DNA of 64,000 nucleotides from Lelliottia jeotgali (GTDB taxonomy: Bacteria; Pseudomonadota; Gammaproteobacteria; Enterobacterales; Enterobacteriaceae), in NCBI GenBank assembly GCA_002271215.1, contig CP018628.1:1860001-1924000 (forward strand). The letters run 5' to 3'. The translations under genes were made by a program, and so were the position numbers. Of this stretch, positions 40,427 to 53,777 are shown piece by piece. Every line of letters begins with the position of its first letter. Position 1 is the first letter of the stretch. The notes under the pieces were generated by a model. That model saw nothing but the letters and a program-made list of their open reading frames with translations, ran no database searches and was not told where the DNA came from.

Positions 40427-42355
40427 ATGCCTGTAATTACTCTTCCTGATGGCAGCCAACGCCATTACGACCGCGCCGTTAGCCCGATGGATGTTGCCCT
40501 GGACATTGGTCCTGGCCTTGCAAAAGCCACCATCGCTGGCCGTGTAAATGGTGAACTGGTTGATGCTTCCGATCTGATTGAAAACGACGCACAGCTGTCC
40601 ATCATCACCGCGAAGAACGATGAAGGTCTTGAGATCATTCGTCACTCTTGTGCGCACCTGTTAGGCCATGCCATCAAACAGCTGTGGCCAAACACCAAAA
40701 TGGCGATCGGCCCGGTTATCGACAACGGCTTCTACTATGACGTTGATCTTGACCATACCCTGACCCAGGAAGATATCGACGCGCTCGAAAAACGTATGCA
40801 CGAGCTCGCTGAGTCGAACTACGATGTCATCAAGAAAAAAGTCAGCTGGCACGAAGCGCGTGAGACCTTTGTGAAGCGTGGCGAGAACTATAAAGTTTCG
40901 ATCCTTGATGAGAACATCGCGCATGATGACAAGCCTGGCTTGTATCATCACGAAGAATATGTCGACATGTGCCGTGGACCGCACGTGCCGAATATGCGTT
41001 TCTGTCATCACTTCAAACTGATGAAAACCGCAGGCGCCTACTGGCGTGGCGACAGCAACAACAAGATGTTGCAGCGTATTTATGGTACCGCATGGGCAGA
41101 TAAAAAAGCCCTGAGCGCCTACCTGCAGCGTCTGGAAGAGGCCGCGAAACGCGACCACCGTAAAATCGGTAAACAGCTCGACCTGTATCATATGCAGGAA
41201 GAGGCACCAGGTATGGTGTTCTGGCATAACGACGGCTGGACTATCTTCCGTGAACTGGAAACTTTCGTGCGCTCCAAGCTGAAAGAGTACCAGTATCAGG
41301 AAGTGAAAGGCCCGTTCATGATGGACCGTGTGCTGTGGGAAAAAACCGGCCACTGGGACAACTACAAAGATGCGATGTTCACCACCTCTTCTGAGAACCG
41401 TGAATACTGCATCAAGCCAATGAACTGCCCTGGCCACGTTCAGATCTTTAACCAGGGTCTGAAATCTTACCGTGACCTGCCGCTGCGTATGGCGGAGTTT
41501 GGTAGCTGCCATCGTAACGAGCCATCAGGCGCGCTGCATGGTCTGATGCGTGTTCGTGGCTTTACTCAGGATGATGCGCATATTTTCTGTACTGAAAATC
41601 AGGTGCGTGATGAAGTCAACGCCTGTATTCGTATGGTCTACGATATGTATAGCACCTTTGGCTTCGAGAAAATCGTCGTCAAACTCTCAACTCGTCCAGA
41701 AAAGCGTATCGGTAGCGACGAGACCTGGGATCGTGCTGAGGCGGATCTGGCTGTTGCGCTGGAAGAAAACAATATCCCGTTTGAGTATCAGGTGGGTGAA
41801 GGCGCATTCTACGGTCCGAAAATCGAATTTACACTGTATGACTGCCTCGATCGTGCTTGGCAGTGCGGAACAGTCCAGCTGGACTTCTCTCTGCCGCAGC
41901 GTTTAAGCGCCTCTTATGTGGGCGAAGACAACGAGCGTCAGGTGCCGGTTATGATTCACCGCGCAATTCTTGGTTCTATCGAACGCTTTATCGGCATTCT
42001 GACCGAAGAATTCGCTGGCTTCTTCCCAACCTGGCTTGCGCCGGTGCAGGTCGTGGTCATGAATATCACCGATTCTCAGGCCGATTACGTTAAAGAATTG
42101 ACGCAGAAACTACAAAATGCGGGCATTCGCGTAAAAGCGGACTTGAGAAATGAGAAGATTGGCTTTAAAATCCGCGAGCACACTTTACGTCGGGTCCCGT
42201 ATATGTTGGTCTGTGGTGATAAAGAGGTGGAAGCAGGCAAAGTTGCCGTTCGCACCCGCCGTGGTAAAGACCTGGGGAGCCTGGACGTAAGTGAAGTGAT
42301 TGAGAAGCTGCGACAAGAGATTCGCAGCCGCAGTCTTCAACAACTGGAGGAATAA
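40427..42355 (+). CDS. thrS: threonyl-tRNA synthetase
   Basis: A 642-residue class II synthetase, the exact length of E. coli ThrRS. Domains in order: TGS (residues 1-61), editing domain with [11 protein letters not shown] near residue 73 that clears Ser-tRNA-Thr, the catalytic core with class II motifs ([16 protein letters not shown] near residue 300, the zinc cysteine in NCPGHVQIF near residue 334, motif 2 [17 protein letters not shown]) and a C-terminal anticodon-binding domain from about residue 535. It is four bases from infC and starts the translation operon. Confidence 0.98.
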   Translation: MPVITLPDGSQRHYDRAVSPMDVALDIGPGLAKATIAGRVNGELVDASDLIENDAQLSIITAKNDEGLEIIRHSCAHLLGHAIKQLWPNTKMAIGPVIDNGFYYDVDLDHTLTQEDIDALEKRMHELAESNYDVIKKKVSWHEARETFVKRGENYKVSILDENIAHDDKPGLYHHEEYVDMCRGPHVPNMRFCHHFKLMKTAGAYWRGDSNNKMLQRIYGTAWADKKALSAYLQRLEEAAKRDHRKIGKQLDLYHMQEEAPGMVFWHNDGWTIFRELETFVRSKLKEYQYQEVKGPFMMDRVLWEKTGHWDNYKDAMFTTSSENREYCIKPMNCPGHVQIFNQGLKSYRDLPLRMAEFGSCHRNEPSGALHGLMRVRGFTQDDAHIFCTENQVRDEVNACIRMVYDMYSTFGFEKIVVKLSTRPEKRIGSDETWDRAEADLAVALEENNIPFEYQVGEGAFYGPKIEFTLYDCLDRAWQCGTVQLDFSLPQRLSASYVGEDNERQVPVMIHRAILGSIERFIGILTEEFAGFFPTWLAPVQVVVMNITDSQADYVKELTQKLQNAGIRVKADLRNEKIGFKIREHTLRRVPYMLVCGDKEVEAGKVAVRTRRGKDLGSLDVSEVIEKLRQEIRSRSLQQLEE

Positions 42356-42901
<546 letters not shown>

Positions 42902-42919
42902 GGCCTTCAAGTAGCAATT

Positions 42920-42949
42920 CCTGTGGAGCCTACGGGCTTCGCAGGTTTT
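42920..42949 (+). promoter_or_regulatory. hairpin in the infC-rpmI spacer, L20 control region
   Basis: CCTG and CAGG (42920-42923, 42942-42945) enclose a GAGCC/GGCTTC stem, followed by TTTTG. The spacer upstream of rpmI in E. coli contains the mRNA pseudoknot bound by ribosomal protein L20, which represses rpmI and rplT. The hairpin may be part of this operator or a weak attenuator. Confidence 0.5.
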
Positions 42950-42973
42950 GTTCGCCTATGTTTCGTTTATTAA

Positions 42974-43195
<222 letters not shown>

Positions 43196-43229
43196 GTCGT
43201 TTAACGTTTTTTAACCTTTTTTAACTTAG

Positions 43230-43607
<378 letters not shown>

Positions 43608-43618
43608 GCCAGTTGAGA

Positions 43619-43646
43619 GAGGGGGCTTTGCTCCCTCTTTCATTTC
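43619..43646 (+). terminator. intrinsic terminator after rplT
   Basis: GAGGGGG and CTCCCTC (43619-43625, 43631-43637) pair with one G-U wobble, followed by TTTCATTT. It separates the rplT transcript from the phe operon, probably with partial readthrough. Confidence 0.75.
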
Positions 43647-43686
43647 CACCCTATCCGGGACGATTAAAACACAAGGTAACGCAAGC

Positions 43687-43731
43687 ATGAATGCTGCTAT
43701 TTTCCGCTTCTTCTTTTACTTTAGCACCTGA
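43687..43731 (+). CDS. pheM: phenylalanyl-tRNA synthetase operon leader peptide
   Basis: A 14-residue leader peptide, [14 protein letters not shown], with five phenylalanine codons. Ribosome stalling at these codons when charged tRNA-Phe is scarce prevents the downstream attenuator from forming and raises pheST expression. An AAGGTAACGC ribosome-binding site precedes it. It matches E. coli PheM exactly as I recall it. Confidence 0.95.
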
Positions 43732-43752
43732 ATTCAGGGGGCTTGCGCGTGA

Positions 43753-44829
<1,077 letters not shown>

Positions 44830-44844
44830 GGGCAGGACAGAACA

Positions 44845-47232
44845 ATGAAATTCAGTGAACTGTGGTTACGCGAATGGGTGAATACCGCTCTCGATAGCGA
44901 AGCGCTCTCTAACCAAATTACCATGGCAGGCCTGGAAGTGGACGGCGTTGAGCCTGTTTCCGGTGCGTTTAACGGTGTGGTTGTCGGTGAAGTCGTCGAG
45001 TGCGGCCAGCACCCGAACGCAGACAAACTGCGCGTCACAAAAGTGAACGTTGGCGGCGAACGCCTGCTGGATATCGTCTGTGGTGCGCCTAACTGCCGCC
45101 AGGGTCTGAAAGTGGCCGTTGCCACGGTCGGCGCGGTATTGCCGGGCGATTTCAAAATTAAAGCGGCGAAACTGCGCGGCGAGCCGTCAGAAGGCATGCT
45201 GTGCTCGTTCTCTGAGCTGGGTATTTCCGATGACCATAACGGCATCATCGAACTGCCTGCTGATGCGCCAATCGGGACTGACATCCGCGAATACCTGAAG
45301 CTCGATGACAACACCATCGAAATCAGCGTCACACCAAACCGTGCCGATTGTTTAGGTATCATCGGTGTAGCGCGCGACGTAGCGGTGCTGAACCAGGTCG
45401 AACTTAACGCACCGGAGATCGGACCGGTTGCGGCAACTATCAGCGACACGCTGCCGATTCAGGTTGAAGCCGCTGATGCATGCCCACGCTACCTTGGTCG
45501 TGTGGTGAAAGGCATCAACGTCAAAGCGCCAACCCCGCTGTGGATGAAAGAAAAACTGCGTCGTTGCGGGATTCGTTCTATCGATGCGGTTGTCGACGTG
45601 ACCAACTACGTGCTGCTCGAACTGGGTCAGCCGATGCACGCATTCGATAACGATCGTATCGAAGGCGGGATCGTGGTGCGTATGGCGAAAGAGGGTGAAA
45701 CCCTGGTTCTGCTCGACGGCAGCGAAGCTAAACTTAACGCCGATACGCTGGTTATTGCTGACCACTCTAAAGCGCTGGCAATGGGCGGCATATTCGGTGG
45801 TGAGCACTCCGGTGTTAACGACGATACACAAAATGTCCTGCTGGAATGTGCGTTCTTCAGCCCGCTGTCTATTACCGGTCGCGCGCGCCGTCACGGTCTG
45901 CACACCGATGCCTCTCATCGCTACGAGCGCGGCGTGGATCCTGCATTGCAGTACAAAGCCATGGAACGCGCAACTCGTCTGCTGATTGATATCTGCGGCG
46001 GTGAAGCAGGCCCGGTGATTGATGTCACCCATGAAGCGTCTCTGCCTAAGCGCGCGACCATTACTTTGCGTCGCAGTAAGCTGGACCGTCTGATCGGTCA
46101 TCACATTGCCGATGCGCAGGTGAGCGATATCCTGCGTCGTCTGGGCTGTGAAGTCACCGAGGGTCAGGACCAGTGGCAGGCCGTTGCGCCAAGCTGGCGT
46201 TTCGATATGGAAATCGAAGAAGATCTGGTGGAAGAAGTGGCCCGTGTTTACGGCTACGACAACATTCCTAATGAGCCTGTTCAGGCCGGTTTGGTGATGG
46301 GCTCCCACCGCGAAGCCAACCTGTCTCTGAAGCGTGTGAAAACCATACTCAACGACAAAGGCTATCAGGAAGTGATCACCTACAGTTTCGTGGATCCGAA
46401 ATTGCAGCAGTTGATCCACCCTGGTCAGGAAGCGTTGATTCTGCCAAGCCCAATTTCCAGCGAAATGTCCGCGATGCGACTTTCTCTGTGGACCGGTCTG
46501 CTCGGCACCATCGTATACAACCAGAACCGCCAGCAGAGCCGCGTACGTATTTTCGAAACCGGTCTGCGCTTTGTGCCTGATACCCAGGCAAATCTGGGTA
46601 TCCGTCAGGATCTGATGCTGGCCGGTGCCATCTGTGGCAACCGCTATGAAGAACACTGGGATCTGACCAAAAACAGCGTGGATTACTACGATGTGAAAGG
46701 CGATCTGGAGTCAGTTCTCGAACTGACCGGTAAACTTTCTGAAATTGAATTCCGCGCAGAAGCGATTCCAGCCCTGCATCCGGGCCAAAGTGCAGCCATT
46801 TATTTACACGGTGAACGCGTTGGTTTCGTTGGTGTTGTTCATCCTGAGCTGGAACGCAAGCTGGATCTGAACGGCCGCACCATGGTGTTTGAACTGGAGT
46901 GGAACAAGGTCGCAGACCGCGTGGTTCCTCAGGCTCAGGACGTTTCTCGCTTCCCGGCGAACCGTCGCGATATCGCCGTTGTGGTAGCTGAAAACGTTCC
47001 CGCAGCAGATATTTTGGCCGAATGTAAGAAAGTTGGCGTAAATCAGGTAGTTGGCGTAAACTTATTTGACGTGTACCGCGGCAAGGGCGTAGCAGAAGGT
47101 TCTAAGAGCCTCGCTATTAGCCTTATCCTTCAGGATACCAGCCGTACACTCGAAGAAGAGGAGATTGCCGCTACCGTTGCCAGATGTGTAGAGGCATTAA
47201 AAGAGCGATTCCAGGCCTCATTGAGGGATTGA
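44845..47232 (+). CDS. pheT: phenylalanyl-tRNA synthetase beta subunit
   Basis: A 795-residue subunit, equal in length to E. coli PheT. It has an OB-fold tRNA-binding domain near residues 40-150 ([17 protein letters not shown]), the B3/B4 editing domain (to about residue 400) that removes misacylated Tyr, a catalytic-like core, and a C-terminal anticodon-binding ferredoxin-like domain ([14 protein letters not shown] near residue 705). It follows pheS by 15 bases and precedes ihfA by four. Confidence 0.98.
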   Translation: MKFSELWLREWVNTALDSEALSNQITMAGLEVDGVEPVSGAFNGVVVGEVVECGQHPNADKLRVTKVNVGGERLLDIVCGAPNCRQGLKVAVATVGAVLPGDFKIKAAKLRGEPSEGMLCSFSELGISDDHNGIIELPADAPIGTDIREYLKLDDNTIEISVTPNRADCLGIIGVARDVAVLNQVELNAPEIGPVAATISDTLPIQVEAADACPRYLGRVVKGINVKAPTPLWMKEKLRRCGIRSIDAVVDVTNYVLLELGQPMHAFDNDRIEGGIVVRMAKEGETLVLLDGSEAKLNADTLVIADHSKALAMGGIFGGEHSGVNDDTQNVLLECAFFSPLSITGRARRHGLHTDASHRYERGVDPALQYKAMERATRLLIDICGGEAGPVIDVTHEASLPKRATITLRRSKLDRLIGHHIADAQVSDILRRLGCEVTEGQDQWQAVAPSWRFDMEIEEDLVEEVARVYGYDNIPNEPVQAGLVMGSHREANLSLKRVKTILNDKGYQEVITYSFVDPKLQQLIHPGQEALILPSPISSEMSAMRLSLWTGLLGTIVYNQNRQQSRVRIFETGLRFVPDTQANLGIRQDLMLAGAICGNRYEEHWDLTKNSVDYYDVKGDLESVLELTGKLSEIEFRAEAIPALHPGQSAAIYLHGERVGFVGVVHPELERKLDLNGRTMVFELEWNKVADRVVPQAQDVSRFPANRRDIAVVVAENVPAADILAECKKVGVNQVVGVNLFDVYRGKGVAEGSKSLAISLILQDTSRTLEEEEIAATVARCVEALKERFQASLRD

Positions 47233-47236
47233 ACCT

Positions 47237-47536
47237 ATGGCGCTTACAAAAGCTGAAATGTCAGAATATCTGTTTGATAAGCTTGGGCTTAGCAAACGGG
47301 ATGCCAAAGAGCTGGTAGAGCTGTTTTTCGAAGAGATCCGTCGTGCTCTGGAAAACGGTGAACAGGTAAAACTCTCCGGTTTTGGCAATTTTGATTTGCG
47401 AGACAAAAACCAACGTCCGGGCCGAAACCCGAAGACGGGGGAAGATATTCCCATTACAGCCCGCCGCGTGGTGACCTTCAGACCCGGTCAGAAGTTAAAA
47501 AGCCGTGTCGAAAACGCAACGCCCAAAGCAGAGTAA
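47237..47536 (+). CDS. ihfA: integration host factor alpha subunit
   Basis: A 99-residue nucleoid protein that pairs with IhfB, binds specific sites and bends DNA sharply. The family is clear from [19 protein letters not shown] at the start and the beta-arm [16 protein letters not shown] near residues 60-76, with the intercalating proline in RNPKTG. Its length is identical to E. coli IhfA. It is the last gene of the pheMST-ihfA operon and is followed by a strong terminator. Confidence 0.98.
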   Translation: MALTKAEMSEYLFDKLGLSKRDAKELVELFFEEIRRALENGEQVKLSGFGNFDLRDKNQRPGRNPKTGEDIPITARRVVTFRPGQKLKSRVENATPKAE

Positions 47537-47548
47537 TATGAACTAACC

Positions 47549-47577
47549 AAAAAGGCCGCATTCGCGGCCTTTTTTCT
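47549..47577 (+). terminator. intrinsic terminator of the pheST-ihfA operon
   Basis: AAAAAGGCCGC (47549-47559) pairs with GCGGCCTTTTTT (47564-47575) around ATTC, 13 bases after the ihfA stop. Confidence 0.93.
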
Positions 47578-47636
47578 TTGCGCGAAGGCACACCCACCGT
47601 AAAATCAATAGCATCACTCACCTGAAAACAGACCCC

Positions 47637-48617
47637 ATGCTTGATTTTGCTCGTCAACAACACCGTTCCGACCTGCGCTGGATGCTGGTGCTTCTGGCAT
47701 TGCTGGCCGCCGTTTTTACGGTGAGCCTCTGCGCAGGCGAGCAGTGGATCGGACCCGAAAGCTGGATGAGCGAGCAGGGCAAACTGTTTGTCTGGCAAAT
47801 TCGTTTGCCGCGCACCGTGGCGGTTTTGCTGGTCGGCGCATCGCTGGCCCTGTGCGGCACTATCATGCAGGCGTTATTTGAGAACCCGCTGGCAGAGCCG
47901 GGGCTGCTCGGCGTCTCCAATGGCGCGGGCGTCGGCTTGATCGCGGCGTTGATGTTGGGTGGTGGAACGCTGTCTGGCTGGAGCATTAGCCTTAGTGCCA
48001 TCGCCGGTGCACTGCTGATCACCGTCATTTTACTGCGTTTCGCCCGGCGGCACCTATCGACCAGCCGCCTGCTACTGGCAGGCGTTGCGCTGGGGATTAT
48101 CTGTAGCGCGCTGATGACCTGGGCGGTCTACTTCTCAACATCCTTCGATTTACGCCAGCTGATGTACTGGATGATGGGCGGTTTTGGCGGCGTCGACTGG
48201 CGACAGGGCTGGCTAATGGCGCTGCTGATTCCAGTCATTCTGTGGGCTTCTTTGCAGTCCAAACCACTCAACATGCTGGCGCTGGGGGAGATATCTGCCC
48301 GCCAGCTGGGCCTGCCGATCGGCCTGTGGCGCAATGTGCTGGTGGTGGCTATCGGCTGGATGGTCGGTGTCAGCGTTGCTCTGGCAGGGGCTATAGGCTT
48401 TATCGGCCTGGTCATTCCGCATATGCTGCGTCTTGGCGGAATCACCAACCATCGTACGTTATTGCCCGCAGCCGCTATTACAGGTGCGGCAACGCTGCTG
48501 ATTGCCGATATTGTCGCTCGTCTGGCGATGAGCGCCGCTGAACTCCCGATCGGTGTTGTGACCGCCACGCTGGGCGCGCCGGTGTTTATCTGGCTACTAT
48601 TAAAGGCCGGACGTTAG
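47637..48617 (+). CDS. btuC: vitamin B12 ABC transporter permease
   Basis: A 326-residue FecCD-family inner-membrane permease with about ten hydrophobic segments, the length of E. coli BtuC. The family motifs [19 protein letters not shown] near residue 82 and [13 protein letters not shown] near residue 250 are present; the second contacts the ATPase BtuD. With BtuD and the periplasmic BtuF (not in this window) it imports cobalamin. The order btuC-btuE-btuD matches E. coli. Confidence 0.97.
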   Translation: MLDFARQQHRSDLRWMLVLLALLAAVFTVSLCAGEQWIGPESWMSEQGKLFVWQIRLPRTVAVLLVGASLALCGTIMQALFENPLAEPGLLGVSNGAGVGLIAALMLGGGTLSGWSISLSAIAGALLITVILLRFARRHLSTSRLLLAGVALGIICSALMTWAVYFSTSFDLRQLMYWMMGGFGGVDWRQGWLMALLIPVILWASLQSKPLNMLALGEISARQLGLPIGLWRNVLVVAIGWMVGVSVALAGAIGFIGLVIPHMLRLGGITNHRTLLPAAAITGAATLLIADIVARLAMSAAELPIGVVTATLGAPVFIWLLLKAGR

Positions 48618-48652
48618 ATCCGCCCATCCGTAAGACAAACTAAGGGGACGCT

Positions 48653-49204
48653 ATGCAGTACGATATTCTGAATACCGAAGTGACGACCATTGATGGCAAG
48701 AACACGACGCTGGAAGGCTATCACGGCAAAGTTCTGCTGGTGGTCAACGTAGCCTCAAAATGTGGCCTGACGCCGCAGTACGAACAGCTGGAGAACATCC
48801 AGAAAGCCTGGGAAAAGGACGGCTTCGTGGTCCTCGGGTTCCCGTGCAACCAGTTCCTTGGGCAGGAGCCTGGTAGCGAAGAGGAGATCAAAACGTTTTG
48901 CAGCACCACTTACGGTGTAACGTTCCCGATGTTCAGTAAAATCGATGTGAACGGTGAAAACCGCCATCCGTTATATGAAAAACTGACCGCCGCTGCACCG
49001 ACCGCCGTCGCGCCGGAAGGCAGTGGTTTCTACGAGCGTATGGCGAGTAAAGGGCGTGCGCCTTTGTATCCGGACGACATTCTATGGAACTTTGAAAAAT
49101 TCCTGATTGGTCGCGACGGACAGGTCGTTCAGCGCTTCTCCCCGGATATGACGCCGGAAGATCCGATCGTCATGGAGTCCATTAAGTTGGCGCTGGCGAA
49201 GTAA
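48653..49204 (+). CDS. btuE: glutathione/thioredoxin peroxidase BtuE
   Basis: A 183-residue glutathione-peroxidase fold enzyme that reduces peroxides; E. coli BtuE can use thioredoxin or glutathione. The active cysteine is in [16 protein letters not shown] near residue 37, and the partner motifs [13 protein letters not shown] near residue 64 and [12 protein letters not shown] near residue 143 hold the Gln and Trp of the catalytic tetrad. It is in the btu operon but is not needed for B12 uptake. Its TAA overlaps the btuD ATG. Confidence 0.96.
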   Translation: MQYDILNTEVTTIDGKNTTLEGYHGKVLLVVNVASKCGLTPQYEQLENIQKAWEKDGFVVLGFPCNQFLGQEPGSEEEIKTFCSTTYGVTFPMFSKIDVNGENRHPLYEKLTAAAPTAVAPEGSGFYERMASKGRAPLYPDDILWNFEKFLIGRDGQVVQRFSPDMTPEDPIVMESIKLALAK

Positions 49205-49959
49205 TGAATCGGCTGATGCAGCTCGCAGGCGTGGCGGAAAAGGGCAGGCTGGAACCGGTGAATGCTGACGTCCACGCAGGGGAGATTGTGCATCTCGTGG
49301 GCCCGAACGGTGCCGGGAAAAGCACGTTGCTCGCCCGAATGGCTGGGCTGACGTCAGGCGAGGGCGAGATCGTTTTACAGGGGCATTCCCTTCATGAATG
49401 GTCGCCTGTATCGCTGGCACACCGTCGCAGCTATCTGGTGCAACAGCAAACGCCGCCTTTCGCCATGCCCGTCTGGCACTATCTGGCGCTGCATCAGCAT
49501 GATAAAACGCAAACCGCGCTGCTTGATGAGGTGACGGCTGCACTAGGGCTGGAAGATAAACTCCAGCGCAATGCAAATCAGCTGTCGGGCGGTGAATGGC
49601 AGCGTGTGCGGCTCGCGGCGGTGATTCTGCAAATTCATCCAGCAGGAAACCCCCACGGTTGCCTGCTGTTATTGGATGAACCGATGAGCAGTCTGGACAT
49701 CGCCCAGCAGGCGGCGCTGGATAAGCTTTTAAGCCAGCTTTCCGGCAGGGGCATCGCGGTGGTGATGAGCAGTCATGACTTAAACCACACGCTGCGTCAC
49801 GCGCATCGCGTATGGCTACTGGCGCGCGGCAAACTGCTCGCCAGCGGCCCGCGTGATAATGTCCTTACGCCGCCCAATCTTGCGAATGCTTACGGTATGC
49901 CTTTCCGGCGGCTGGATATTGAAGGCCACCGAATGCTGATTTCTACCGCTCAGGAATAA
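49204..49959 (+). CDS. btuD: vitamin B12 ABC transporter ATPase
   Basis: A 251-residue ABC ATPase that drives B12 import through BtuC. Walker [12 protein letters not shown] is near residue 35, the signature [12 protein letters not shown] near residue 127, Walker [14 protein letters not shown] near residue 153, and the switch histidine in [13 protein letters not shown]. coli BtuD is 249 residues. It starts one base inside the btuE stop codon (TAATG), a sign of translational coupling. Confidence 0.97.
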   Translation: MNRLMQLAGVAEKGRLEPVNADVHAGEIVHLVGPNGAGKSTLLARMAGLTSGEGEIVLQGHSLHEWSPVSLAHRRSYLVQQQTPPFAMPVWHYLALHQHDKTQTALLDEVTAALGLEDKLQRNANQLSGGEWQRVRLAAVILQIHPAGNPHGCLLLLDEPMSSLDIAQQAALDKLLSQLSGRGIAVVMSSHDLNHTLRHAHRVWLLARGKLLASGPRDNVLTPPNLANAYGMPFRRLDIEGHRMLISTAQE

Positions 49960-50033
49960 CCCTTTCTTGCAAGGTAGTAAGGCAACAGGCTAAATTACAC
50001 AAAGGACAAAAAAAGCAGAGGAATCGTCTGGAA

Positions 50034-50498
50034 ATGCGCTTCTGGTTTCTACTCGTGGGCATATTATTACTTGCAGGATGCAGCAGCCATCGTGCGCCAC
50101 CCCCTAATCCACGGTTATCGGATTCCATAACGGTGATCGCCAATCTCAACGAACAGTTGCAAAACTGGCGCGGGACGCCCTATCGCTATGGTGGCATGAG
50201 CCGCGGAGGCGTTGATTGCTCGGGCTTTGTGCTGATGACGATGCGCGATAAATTCGATCTACAGCTCCCGCGAGACACCCGCACACAGGCGAAGATTGGC
50301 ACAGAAATAGATAAAGATGATTTATTGCCTGGCGACCTGGTATTCTTTAAAACCGGTTCGGGTGAAAGCGGTCTGCATGTTGGCATATATGATACCGACA
50401 ACCAGTTTATCCATGCCTCGACCAGTCGCGGTGTGATGCGGTCTTCCTTAGATAACGTTTACTGGCGCAAAAACTTCTGGCAGGCCCGGCGTATTTAG
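50034..50498 (+). CDS. nlpC: NlpC/P60 family lipoprotein
   Basis: A 154-residue predicted lipoprotein of the NlpC/P60 cysteine-peptidase family, the E. coli length. The lipobox LLLAGC is at residues 11-16. The catalytic cysteine is in GGVDCSGFVL near residue 63, with histidines in SGLHVGIY and QFIHAST. Such enzymes cut D-Glu to diaminopimelate bonds in peptidoglycan stem peptides. It is downstream of btuD with 74 bases between and has its own terminator. Confidence 0.95.
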   Translation: MRFWFLLVGILLLAGCSSHRAPPPNPRLSDSITVIANLNEQLQNWRGTPYRYGGMSRGGVDCSGFVLMTMRDKFDLQLPRDTRTQAKIGTEIDKDDLLPGDLVFFKTGSGESGLHVGIYDTDNQFIHASTSRGVMRSSLDNVYWRKNFWQARRI

Positions 50499-50518
50499 TC
50501 ATCTTCATTTCTTTCTTG

Positions 50519-50549
50519 AGCGCGATTTAGGTTAAGTCGCGCTTATTTT
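50519..50549 (+). terminator. probable terminator of nlpC
   Basis: AGCGCGA (50519-50525) pairs with TCGCGCT (50537-50543), extended inward by a few weaker pairs, and is followed by TATTTTG. It is 21 bases after the nlpC stop. The following 230 bases to ydiV are AT-rich with no gene visible. Confidence 0.75.
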
Positions 50550-50783
50550 GACGCTATGGGGTTTGCGATACATTAAGTAACATTTATTTATTCTGTAACT
50601 GTCTGTTTTCACTGATACTGGATATTATCAGATATCCAGGATAAGATTATTTTTAGATTGAGGGATAAATCTAAAAAAATAAAAGGACCGAATGAAATTA
50701 ATCCTAATAAAATCAATAAAGTTGAATTGTTTTAGCCATTGCGCCAGGATGCAAGAAATCCTCTTTAACGCGGGGCCGGCGCT

Positions 50784-51497
50784 ATGATTGTCACCCTGAA
50801 TAATCCTTATCAGTCTGAACTGTTATTACTTCCAGCGCGTAATTTAGCGGGAGAGCTACAAGGGTTAGAAGTTTTAACTAACTTCGTTGGTGTGGGGGCT
50901 GACGTGCGCATTCCCACCGAGCTGGTGGCGCCGCATCTCACAGCAGAAGAAGAGTTAATCCTGTTTCAGGAAAAACTCGCTCTGATCGATTCCTGCAAAC
51001 TTTTTTTTGTTCAGCGCCAGCTTATTGCATGGATAAATATTACGCCTGTCATTGGTGAGTTTCTTTTAACTGACAGAAATGCGGCGTCAATATTAGATCG
51101 TTACCCGTTTATTGAGTTCACTGTTAATGAGAATTATCCCGGTTTAAATAACGGTAAGGATGATCTCATGCTGGCGAGAATGGCGATCCATTTCCCAATG
51201 GTGCTGGCAGACTACGGTGCCGGCGCGGCGTCGAATAAAGCTGTTTTTGACGGTTTGTTTACCCGGATTGTGTTCGATAAAGGTTTTATCCAGCAGCGAG
51301 TCGTCGAGTTTTCTTTCGAGCCTTTTATGCGCGCAATTCTCGCGCAAATCTCACCATATTGCCTGTCGGTTATGGTGGCAGGCGTAGATGATGAAGACAT
51401 TTTGCGCCGGATGCTGCCCTTCAGCTTTAGCGCCATGCAGGGCAACCTGTGGGCCGCTGTCACCGCCGAGCAAGTAACTACGCTGGTTCAGCGATAA
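50784..51497 (+). CDS. ydiV: degenerate EAL-domain anti-FlhDC factor YdiV
   Basis: A 237-residue EAL-fold protein, identical in length to E. coli YdiV (RflP). It lacks the EAL signature (EVL in [10 protein letters not shown]) and other cyclic-di-GMP-binding residues, as in YdiV, so it is not expected to be a phosphodiesterase. In E. coli and Salmonella YdiV binds FlhD and blocks FlhDC from activating flagellar genes, and it helps ClpXP degrade it. Strongest similarity is in [34 protein letters not shown] and the TTLVQR end. It sits between nlpC and selO as in E. coli. Confidence 0.9.
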   Translation: MIVTLNNPYQSELLLLPARNLAGELQGLEVLTNFVGVGADVRIPTELVAPHLTAEEELILFQEKLALIDSCKLFFVQRQLIAWINITPVIGEFLLTDRNAASILDRYPFIEFTVNENYPGLNNGKDDLMLARMAIHFPMVLADYGAGAASNKAVFDGLFTRIVFDKGFIQQRVVEFSFEPFMRAILAQISPYCLSVMVAGVDDEDILRRMLPFSFSAMQGNLWAAVTAEQVTTLVQR

Positions 51498-51558
51498 CCC
51501 TGGTATTCGCCCGTGTTTAAGCATGGGTAAACCCTCTACACTAAGGACAGGAGGACCT

Positions 51559-53001
51559 ATGACCCTGTCTTTTACTGCTCACTGGCACGATGAACTGCCG
51601 GGCTTTTACACCGCACTCAACCCGACACCGCTGACCAATGCCCGTTTGATTTGGCATAACGCGAGTCTGGCAAACGATTTAGGCGTTCCGTCGTCACTCT
51701 TCCAGCCAGCCTTTGGCGCTGGGGTCTGGGGCGGCGAAACGCTGCTTCCCGGAATGAAGCCACTGGCGCAGGTCTACAGCGGCCACCAGTTTGGCGTCTG
51801 GGCCGGACAGCTCGGTGATGGGCGTGGCATTCTGCTCGGGGAACAACAACTTGCGAATGGGCAAACCGTTGACTGGCACCTGAAAGGTGCTGGTTTAACG
51901 CCGTACTCCCGCATGGGTGACGGACGCGCGGTGCTGCGCTCAACAATCCGTGAAAGTCTGGCCTCAGAAGCGATGCACGCCCTGGGTATCCCCACGACGC
52001 GCGCGTTATCGATTGTGACCAGCGATACCCAGATTGCCCGCGAAACCTATGAGCCGGGCGCGATGCTGATGCGTATCGCCCAAAGCCACGTGCGTTTTGG
52101 TCACTTCGAGCACTTCTACTATCGTCGCGAACCGGAAAAAGTGCGCCAGCTGGCCGATTTTGTTATCCGCCACCACTGGCCGCAGTGGGCCGACGATGCG
52201 GATAAATACGTCCTGTGGTTCCGTGATGTTGTGACACGCACCGCCTCGCTGATGGCCTGCTGGCAAACCGTCGGGTTCGCTCACGGGGTCATGAACACGG
52301 ACAACATGTCCATTTTGGGGCTGACGATGGACTACGGTCCGTACGGTTTTCTCGATGACTATCAGCCGGACTTAATCTGTAATCATTCGGATCACCAGGG
52401 GCGTTACAGCTTTGAAAACCAGCCGGCGGTTGGGCTGTGGAATTTACAGCGTCTTGCTCAATCGCTCTCGCCGTTTATCGACGTTGACGCCCTGAACGAT
52501 GCGCTGGATCTGTATCAGGACGTACTGCTGCAGGAATACGGCAAGCTGATGCGCCGCAAGCTCGGGCTGGTGACGCAAGAGAAAGGCGATAACGATATTC
52601 TGAATGCGCTGTTTGCACTGATGGCCCGTGAAGGTAGCGACTACACCCGCACCTTCCGCATGCTGAGTCAGACGGAACAGCACAGTGCCGCCTCGCCACT
52701 GCGCGATGAGTTTATCGACAGAGCGGCATTTGACAGCTGGTTCGTCACTTACCGCGAGCGTTTGCAGAGGGAAACAGTTCAGGATGACGCTCGTCAGGCG
52801 CAAATGAAAGCTGTTAACCCGGCGATGGTTCTGCGCAACTGGCTGGCGCAACGCGCAATTGAACAGGCAGAGCAGGGGGATTATGCAGAATTGCATCGTC
52901 TGCATGAAGCCTTGAGCACACCGTTTGCCGATCGCAGCGATGATTATGCCAGCCGCCCACCAGACTGGGGCAAGCGGCTGGAAGTGAGTTGTTCAAGCTA
53001 A
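51559..53001 (+). CDS. selO: protein adenylyltransferase SelO
   Basis: A 480-residue pseudokinase that transfers AMP from ATP to Ser, Thr or Tyr of proteins (AMPylation), with links to redox homeostasis. E. coli SelO (YdiU) is 478 residues. Conserved blocks are [18 protein letters not shown] near residue 70, [20 protein letters not shown] near residue 105, and [20 protein letters not shown] near residue 245 with the catalytic Asp/Asn residues. In bacteria the C-terminal selenocysteine of animal SELENOO is replaced; the end here is VSCSS with a cysteine. The ATG has CAGGAGGA upstream. It ends four bases inside hmuV. Confidence 0.96.
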   Translation: MTLSFTAHWHDELPGFYTALNPTPLTNARLIWHNASLANDLGVPSSLFQPAFGAGVWGGETLLPGMKPLAQVYSGHQFGVWAGQLGDGRGILLGEQQLANGQTVDWHLKGAGLTPYSRMGDGRAVLRSTIRESLASEAMHALGIPTTRALSIVTSDTQIARETYEPGAMLMRIAQSHVRFGHFEHFYYRREPEKVRQLADFVIRHHWPQWADDADKYVLWFRDVVTRTASLMACWQTVGFAHGVMNTDNMSILGLTMDYGPYGFLDDYQPDLICNHSDHQGRYSFENQPAVGLWNLQRLAQSLSPFIDVDALNDALDLYQDVLLQEYGKLMRRKLGLVTQEKGDNDILNALFALMAREGSDYTRTFRMLSQTEQHSAASPLRDEFIDRAAFDSWFVTYRERLQRETVQDDARQAQMKAVNPAMVLRNWLAQRAIEQAEQGDYAELHRLHEALSTPFADRSDDYASRPPDWGKRLEVSCSS

Positions 53002-53777
53002 GGGGCGAGAAACACCTGCGGAGTGGCATGCGCCGGATGCTGGCCAACGTGCACCTGAGCGCCATACCAGCGGGCCAAATCGTCGGCCCGCAGCACGCTT
53101 TCCGGCGAACCCTGTGACACAATTTGTCCTTCGTGCAATAACACAATTCGGTCTGCCCACAGGGCGGCCAGATTGAGATCGTGAAGGACAACGCAAACGT
53201 GAAGATTTCCCTGCACGGTTAAGGATTTCATCAGCCGCAGCAAATGCTGCTGGTGGTAAAGATCCAGTGCCGACGTCGGTTCATCGAGAAACAGCCAGCC
53301 GCGCGGTGCGCCGTCACACCACAGCTGCGCCAGCGCGCGGGCAAGCTGAACGCGCTGTTGTTCACCGCCCGACAGAGCCGCATATTTCCTTCCCGCCAGC
53401 GGCAGACAGCCGGTCAGCTGCATCACCTGATGGATGACAGACGCTTCCGGCTGCTGAGTCCAGGGCGCGCGTCCCATGCCGATCACCGCTTCAATCGGCC
53501 AGTCGAATCCCAGCTGAGTTTGCTGGCGCATGACCGCGCGATGACGGGACAGCGTCTGCGTGCTCCAGGCCTCCAGCGCTTTTCCACCCAGCATAATGTG
53601 CCCGGAGCCAGGTTTAAGAAAACCGGTCAGCAGGCGCAGTAACGTTGATTTCCCTGCGCCGTTAGGCCCGATCAGCGCCACCAGTTCGCCCTGTTCCAGC
53701 GAGAGCGAGACATCGCGGATCACGGTTTTGTCTGCCGTACCGTAGGTCAGTCTTTGTGCGTTAAAGTGTTCAGACAT
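52998..53777 (-). CDS. hmuV: hemin ABC transporter ATPase
   Basis: A 259-residue ABC ATPase of the heme/iron-siderophore type. Walker A is [14 protein letters not shown] near residue 37, the signature [15 protein letters not shown] near residue 140, and Walker [17 protein letters not shown]. It powers HmuU to import heme into the cytoplasm. The ATG at 53777 has GGAGGGCAGC upstream and overlaps the hmuU end by eight bases. It is the last gene of hmuRSTUV and converges with selO. Confidence 0.94.
   Translation of the reverse strand: MSEHFNAQRLTYGTADKTVIRDVSLSLEQGELVALIGPNGAGKSTLLRLLTGFLKPGSGHIMLGGKALEAWSTQTLSRHRAVMRQQTQLGFDWPIEAVIGMGRAPWTQQPEASVIHQVMQLTGCLPLAGRKYAALSGGEQQRVQLARALAQLWCDGAPRGWLFLDEPTSALDLYHQQHLLRLMKSLTVQGNLHVCVVLHDLNLAALWADRIVLLHEGQIVSQGSPESVLRADDLARWYGAQVHVGQHPAHATPQVFLAP

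Noticed and set aside
45352..46656. A 434-codon open frame antisense to pheT
   Set aside because: A shadow frame of a highly conserved synthetase gene with no independent promoter or ribosome-binding site.
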